Source: an uncultured Lachnospiraceae bacterium (GTDB lineage Bacteria > Bacillota > Clostridia > Lachnospirales > Lachnospiraceae). From it: 44,056 nucleotides of DNA. Below the pieces are notes generated by a model. That model was not told the DNA's origin, ran no database searches, and worked only from the letters and a program-made list of their open reading frames with translations. Below, piece by piece: positions 40,907 to 44,056 of this stretch. Position 1 is the stretch's first letter. Every line of letters starts with the position of its first letter. The DNA is taken from contig CAJUBR010000014.1 in the NCBI GenBank assembly GCA_910584695.1, forward strand, positions 1-44,056, written 5' to 3'. The position numbers were made by a program, and so were the translations under genes.

Positions 40907-41776
40907 CTACGCATGCGATAATGTTGGAAACATGATTTTATCCTGTTCAAATCCATTGAATCCTTTTCCCTTCAAAAATAACGTGGTGTCTTCTTCCTGT
41001 ATTTTTGAAAAAATATAATGTTTCGTATCCTGTGGTACAAAGCCTAGTGTCACATGCTTAATCTCCTTGCCAAATGCTTTGATAACCTGCTCTAAATCAG
41101 CCGGTGTCTCAGAAAATACATTGTGAATCAATAGATTTTCCCCTTCTATTTCTGCAATTACATAGGTATTTTGCTCCTTAACATAGAATACATTTTCCTG
41201 CATAAATTTTGTGATATAAAACATGATTAAATTCACATTTTTTATCATCCCGAATTTACTGTTATTTACGCTTTTTTCCATCACCTGTTCAAACCAGTTC
41301 CAATCCTTCCTTTCTTTCATAGAAACTGGTTGAACTTTCTTCTCTTCCGGGATAGAAACCTGTTTGAAATACTGATACTCTGCGGCCTTTTGAAAACCGA
41401 ACTTTGGATAAAAATCTAAAACGCTGTCGTTAGCAAATAAATAAAATCCATCCGCTTTTTCCCCATAGTCCATTTCAATTTCCTTCATAAGCTGGCGAAT
41501 CAGACCCTTATTCCTATACTTTTCTTCTGTCATAACCGTACCAAGCTGAATAAAATGTTTCCTTTCCCCATTCCACAAAAAATCTGTAATATTCACTGAT
41601 ACATTTGCTGCTATTTTTTGTCCATCAAATATCGAATACGGAACATAATTCTCCCCCCAATATCCGTTTTGGTACCAGTCCTCAAAGTTTAATCCAAATG
41701 TTTTTTGGGCCAGTTCATTAAAACAAAATCTCAACGTCCTATCATCCTTATATGCTTTTATTATTCTGTAATTCAT
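40907..41776 (-). CDS. GNAT-family N-acetyltransferase (Eis-like, long form)
   Basis: Start at ATG 41776 (MNYRIIKAYKDDRTL), 8 nt after GGAGG; the ATG at 41782 is too close to it. 289 residues: a GNAT core in the N-terminal half (LGTVMTEEKYRNKGLIRQLM with the acetyl-CoA loop; DGFYLFANDSVLDFYPKFGF) and a C-terminal half of unknown fold (VNLIMFYITKFMQENVFYVK). Length and layout resemble Eis-like N-acetyltransferases. The start overlaps the end of the DUF1062 gene, so the two are translationally coupled. Confidence 0.85.
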   Translation of the reverse strand: MNYRIIKAYKDDRTLRFCFNELAQKTFGLNFEDWYQNGYWGENYVPYSIFDGQKIAANVSVNITDFLWNGERKHFIQLGTVMTEEKYRNKGLIRQLMKEIEMDYGEKADGFYLFANDSVLDFYPKFGFQKAAEYQYFKQVSIPEEKKVQPVSMKERKDWNWFEQVMEKSVNNSKFGMIKNVNLIMFYITKFMQENVFYVKEQNTYVIAEIEGENLLIHNVFSETPADLEQVIKAFGKEIKHVTLGFVPQDTKHYIFSKIQEEDTTLFLKGKGFNGFEQDKIMFPTLSHA

Positions 41777-42449
41777 CACCATTTCCTCCGATTTTTATTT
41801 CTATTGTCTTGCCTGTATGGTTTTGCTGTATTTGAAGTATTCCCTCTTTTATCATTTTCTTTATCTTGCTTCTTGTCATTTGCAAAATATCAGCAATCAG
41901 CCGGTCTGTCCTAATTTTCAAACCATATGGATTATTTAACACCAAAATTTTCTCTATTTCCCTATCGGCATCCTTATCCTGTATTTTCTGCCAGACATCC
42001 TTGCTTTGTACCTCTTTCCAAGCATTTTCCTCCTGCACTACTCCTGTACAAACTGATTTTTCTATTGTTTTCTCATAGCATTTGCTGTCTATCAATTGAA
42101 TCTCATAATCCATCTTATCCCATATAATTTCTGCTTTATTTTTGGAAAATATTTCTTTATCCAATCCATATTGTAATGCTGCAGCCAGGTCATTATTCAA
42201 AAATGACTGATACTCTTCTTTTTGTAAATCCGTTGGTTTGACTCTTTCGTAGATTGTCAGATTATATGTATGCCTGCATTTAAGACATTGATAAATCAGC
42301 CACACATCAAGCTGGTTTCCATTTGCATTCACACGGAAATTTCCGGTACTACAGTATGGCATTTTACAGCCACAGCCTGAACAATTGCGAAGAATCTGAA
42401 ACGCCTGTCTTGGTACAATCTTGTATTCATTTCTATATAAATAGCTCAT
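41748..42449 (-). CDS. DUF1062 family protein
   Basis: 233 residues, start behind AAAAAGGAGATG. The N-terminal third has two CxxC-type pairs (NCSGCGCKMPYC and YQCLKCRHTYNL) that likely bind zinc; the conserved DVWLIYQCLKC and NDLAAALQYGLDKEIFSKNK blocks match DUF1062. The C-terminal part, including GLKIRTDRLIADILQMTRSK and IKKMIKEGILQIQQNHTGKT, looks like an S4-type RNA-binding module. The middle is Gln/Glu/Lys-rich. Function is unknown; an RNA-binding role is inferred. It begins a unit with the acetyltransferase gene. The 39-nt palindrome at 42485-42523 is 35 nt upstream of the start. Confidence 0.82.
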   Translation of the reverse strand: MSYLYRNEYKIVPRQAFQILRNCSGCGCKMPYCSTGNFRVNANGNQLDVWLIYQCLKCRHTYNLTIYERVKPTDLQKEEYQSFLNNDLAAALQYGLDKEIFSKNKAEIIWDKMDYEIQLIDSKCYEKTIEKSVCTGVVQEENAWKEVQSKDVWQKIQDKDADREIEKILVLNNPYGLKIRTDRLIADILQMTRSKIKKMIKEGILQIQQNHTGKTIEIKIGGNGDELQNNKSI

Positions 42450-42484
42450 TTTGCATCTCCTTTTTGTTCTAATCTGGATTAAGC

Positions 42485-42523
42485 AATTGCGAAACTCCTA
42501 TTTTCAAAATCTAGTTGTGCAAT
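42485..42523. repeat. Imperfect palindromic repeat B, copy 1
   Basis: 39 nt starting ATTGCGAAACTCC after one A and ending TAGTTGTGCAAT. It folds on ATTGC/GCAAT and AACT/AGTT around a TTTTCAAAA centre. The other copy at 44009-44048 differs by one inserted T. The 42450-42773 gene-free stretch holds this repeat, the repeat C copy and the CD3324 terminator. Confidence 0.8.
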
Positions 42524-42534
42524 CACCTGCTGAT

Positions 42535-42598
42535 TTGGATCTGCAAAGGCTATCACTTTATTTATTTTTCTGATATGCAATAGCCTCTGCTATGCAAA
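42535..42598 (-). repeat. Short repeat C with 23-nt perfect core, copy 1
   Basis: The core 42576-42598 is identical to 43114-43136. On the minus strand GCAGAGGCTAT of the core can pair with ATAGCCTTTGC about 20 nt downstream, forming a hairpin; copy 2 has ATAGCTAATGC at the same place. Both copies sit beside the CD3324 gene. Confidence 0.7.
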
Positions 42599-42694
42599 AT
42601 AAACTGGTGTAGTCATACAAAATTCCTCCCTGAATTAATTTGATATCTACATTCTATCCTGACAAAATCACTTCTGCCACCTCAAGTTTAATTC

Positions 42695-42772
42695 TAAAAA
42701 AATATGAGCCTGCCACATTAAGTAAAAATGTCCCTGACTCAGAACATTACTTAATGCAGCAGACTCATATTT
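42695..42772 (-). terminator. Long terminator hairpin of the CD3324 gene
   Basis: Arms AAATATGAG and CTCATATTT (42700-42708 and 42764-42772) extend through CATTAAGTAA/TTACTTAATG. On the minus strand a run of seven T follows. The hairpin touches the gene's stop codon. Confidence 0.85.
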
Positions 42773-42773
42773 C

Positions 42774-43049
42774 TTACGCTGTTTTATTCATTTCTCTTAC
42801 AATACGCTGTATGCTTTTTTCTGACAAGTAGTATTTACACGCCAGTTGTGATGTTTTCATTCCCCTCCGGTAATCCGCATATATCTGCTCATTTCGTACT
42901 AATAATACCTGCTTTGTTCTGGTATTACAGCCCCACTCCTGTCTTTTGCCAGATTTTCTGGGAATATAAATATTTTCACCATCTACATACTGCTGTATCA
43001 ATTCTATTAATTCCATCGGAAGAATCTCTTCCGCCTTTCTATAGCTCAT
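42774..43049 (-). CDS. CD3324-type helix-turn-helix protein
   Basis: 91 residues, start behind AGGAGG. It opens MSYRKAEEILPMELIELIQQ, then YVDGENIYIPRKSGKRQEWG, VRNEQIYADYRRGMKTSQLA and CKYYLSEKSIQRIVREMNK. This is the small CD3324 family of Clostridia, whose C-terminal helices form a Mor-like helix-turn-helix, so DNA binding is likely. The targets are unknown. It has its own long terminator, and both sides carry copies of repeat C. Confidence 0.85.
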   Translation of the reverse strand: MSYRKAEEILPMELIELIQQYVDGENIYIPRKSGKRQEWGCNTRTKQVLLVRNEQIYADYRRGMKTSQLACKYYLSEKSIQRIVREMNKTA

Positions 43050-43059
43050 GTCTGCCTCC

Positions 43060-43136
43060 TAATATTATATTTCTTTAGGAATCGCATTAGCTATAACAAA
43101 TTCTTTTTCCTATTGCAATAGCCTCTGCTATGCAAA
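43060..43136 (-). repeat. Short repeat C, copy 2
   Basis: Perfect 23-nt core at 43114-43136 shared with 42576-42598, followed on the minus strand by an A-rich linker and ATAGCTAATGC that can pair with it. It occupies the leader of the CD3324 gene, 64 nt from the start codon. Confidence 0.65.
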
Positions 43137-43227
43137 CATAATATATTTTCTCATATACAAGCCTCCATTCACAATAAATCATTTTCCATTGTATATTTTC
43201 ACACTTAAAATTAAAAACATCTAATTT

Positions 43228-43971
43228 TTATGCCTTTGAAGCACCATCTACAGATAAAATCTCTCCTGTTACATAGCTTGCCATGTCGCTTGCCAGATAA
43301 AGAAATGCATCTGCCACTTCTTCCGGCTCACCCGGTCTCCCTATTGGAATACCTGCCGAAATTCTCTGTACCACCTGCTCCGGTAATGCTGCCACCATAT
43401 CTGTTTTGGTTACACCAGGAGCCACTGCATTGACACGGATATTGTCCTTTCCAAGCTCTCTTGCCAGAGAAATCGTCAAACCATTTACTGCAAACTTGCT
43501 GGCAGGATAGCCTACACCTGCCGGCTGCCCGGAAATACTTACCATGGAGCTGGTATTAATAATACAGCCGCCACCTTGTTCTTTCATAATCTTGGCTGCC
43601 GGTAAAGTAGCATAAAATACCGCCTTCACATTCAGATCAATGACCTTATCAAACTCCTCCGGCGTATAGTCATATAAAGGTGTGCTTTGGGAAATTCCTG
43701 CATTGTTTACCAAAATATCAATTCTTCCAAACTGTTCTTTTACTTCTGAAATTGCCTTCTCTACTTCTGCAGCATCTGTAAGCTTTGGAAACTTGCCTTC
43801 TACTTCCCATTCCGCATTTTCCTCCTTAAGCTGCTTCAGTGCTTTATCCACCGATTCCTGTCTGGAACCAAATAAAACTACCTTAGCACCATTCGCGAGA
43901 TATTTACGCACAACTTCAAAGCCAATTCCCCTTGTTCCCCCTGTTACAACTGCTACTTTTTCTTTTAACAT
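43228..43971 (-). CDS. Short-chain dehydrogenase/reductase (FabG-like)
   Basis: Start at ATG 43971 (MLKEKVAVVTGG) behind AAAGGAAGG; the open frame to 43995 has no site. 247 residues with the Rossmann GGTRGIG (11-17), NNAG (89-92), catalytic Ser in NTSSMVSISGQP, Tyr155 and Lys159 (GYPASK) and the C-terminal PEEVADAFLYLASDMASYVT and GEILSVDGA. This is a classical SDR. It could be a 3-oxoacyl-ACP reductase or another NAD(P)H carbonyl or steroid dehydrogenase; no fab genes are adjacent. Repeat B copy 2 lies 37 nt upstream of the start. Confidence 0.88.
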   Translation of the reverse strand: MLKEKVAVVTGGTRGIGFEVVRKYLANGAKVVLFGSRQESVDKALKQLKEENAEWEVEGKFPKLTDAAEVEKAISEVKEQFGRIDILVNNAGISQSTPLYDYTPEEFDKVIDLNVKAVFYATLPAAKIMKEQGGGCIINTSSMVSISGQPAGVGYPASKFAVNGLTISLARELGKDNIRVNAVAPGVTKTDMVAALPEQVVQRISAGIPIGRPGEPEEVADAFLYLASDMASYVTGEILSVDGASKA

Positions 43972-44008
43972 AAATAATACCTTCCTTTCTATCAAATGAT
44001 TTTTAGGT

Positions 44009-44048
44009 AATTGCGAAACTCCTTATTTTCAAAATCTAGTTGTGCAAT
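44009..44048. repeat. Imperfect palindromic repeat B, copy 2
   Basis: 40 nt, identical to 42485-42523 apart from one extra T in the CTTATTTT tract. It lies 37 nt upstream of the dehydrogenase start codon. Confidence 0.8.
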
Positions 44049-44056
44049 ATAGACAA

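Noticed and set aside
40895..40912. AACCCCGC at the acetyltransferase stop as another family A repeat
   Set aside because: Only about nine bases match and no downstream block of the repeat follows; chance is enough.

Overview
The window looks like chromosome from a low-G+C Gram-positive anaerobe of class Clostridia, most probably family Lachnospiraceae. The basis is A+T-rich DNA, strong AGGAGG-type ribosome binding sites, TTG starts, and a gene set typical of that group: VanW-type wall protein, MutS2, YhaM, an iron-sulfur RlmD-like methyltransferase, DUF1062, DUF3795, a CD3324-type protein and a beta-propeller anti-sigma-like protein. Species cannot be fixed from sequence reading alone. No tRNA, rRNA, CRISPR array or intact insertion sequence was seen.

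Layout. 1-3.5 kb is accessory and scarred: a RelB/DinJ antitoxin followed by a toxin cut off mid-gene, the last ~80 codons of a phage terminase joined to a beheaded D-Ala-D-Ala carboxypeptidase, then a small cassette (DUF3795, DUF3788, FMN split-barrel, DUF3795) in which two genes share a near-identical 50-nt promoter segment. 3.6-7.4 kb holds rlmD, an acetyltransferase, a PepSY secreted protein, gene remnants and repeats. 7.6-10.9 kb is a forward operon of an SPFH protein and two zinc-ribbon membrane proteins, resembling the Bacillus ydjGHI envelope-stress genes but without PspA. 11-21.6 kb is a long reverse block: vanW-like, AIR-synthase-like, Lrp/AsnC regulator, aminotransferase, trmL, mutS2, OmpR-type response regulator, histidine kinase, yhaM. 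22-25.6 kb carries a 37-residue membrane miniprotein (reverse), an anchored helical protein, and an ECF sigma factor overlapping a membrane beta-propeller partner. 25.7-33.5 kb holds a dipeptidase coupled to a double-domain polyphosphate kinase 2, an SCP2-domain protein, a histidine phosphatase, carB without carA, and a possible tandem LSm-like protein. 33.7-40.7 kb holds a SWIM-SNF2 ATPase, an iron-sulfur aldo/keto reductase and a second sigma/anti-sigma pair. 40.9-44.06 kb holds an acetyltransferase, DUF1062 protein, CD3324-type HTH protein and a short-chain dehydrogenase, with repeated palindromes upstream of genes.

Themes. Several blocks concern the envelope and its stress responses (SPFH/zinc-ribbon operon, two ECF sigma modules, VanW, two-component system, PepSY). 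The window is also rich in small intergenic repeats: one ~50-100-nt family with about five copies, a ~40-nt palindrome present twice, a 23-nt core repeat flanking one gene, and duplicated promoter and terminator segments that look like the scar of a lost gene. No obviously new multi-gene defence system was found. The SPFH operon and the paired upstream palindromes at 42.4-44.05 kb are the best leads. All motif counts and alignments were made by eye.
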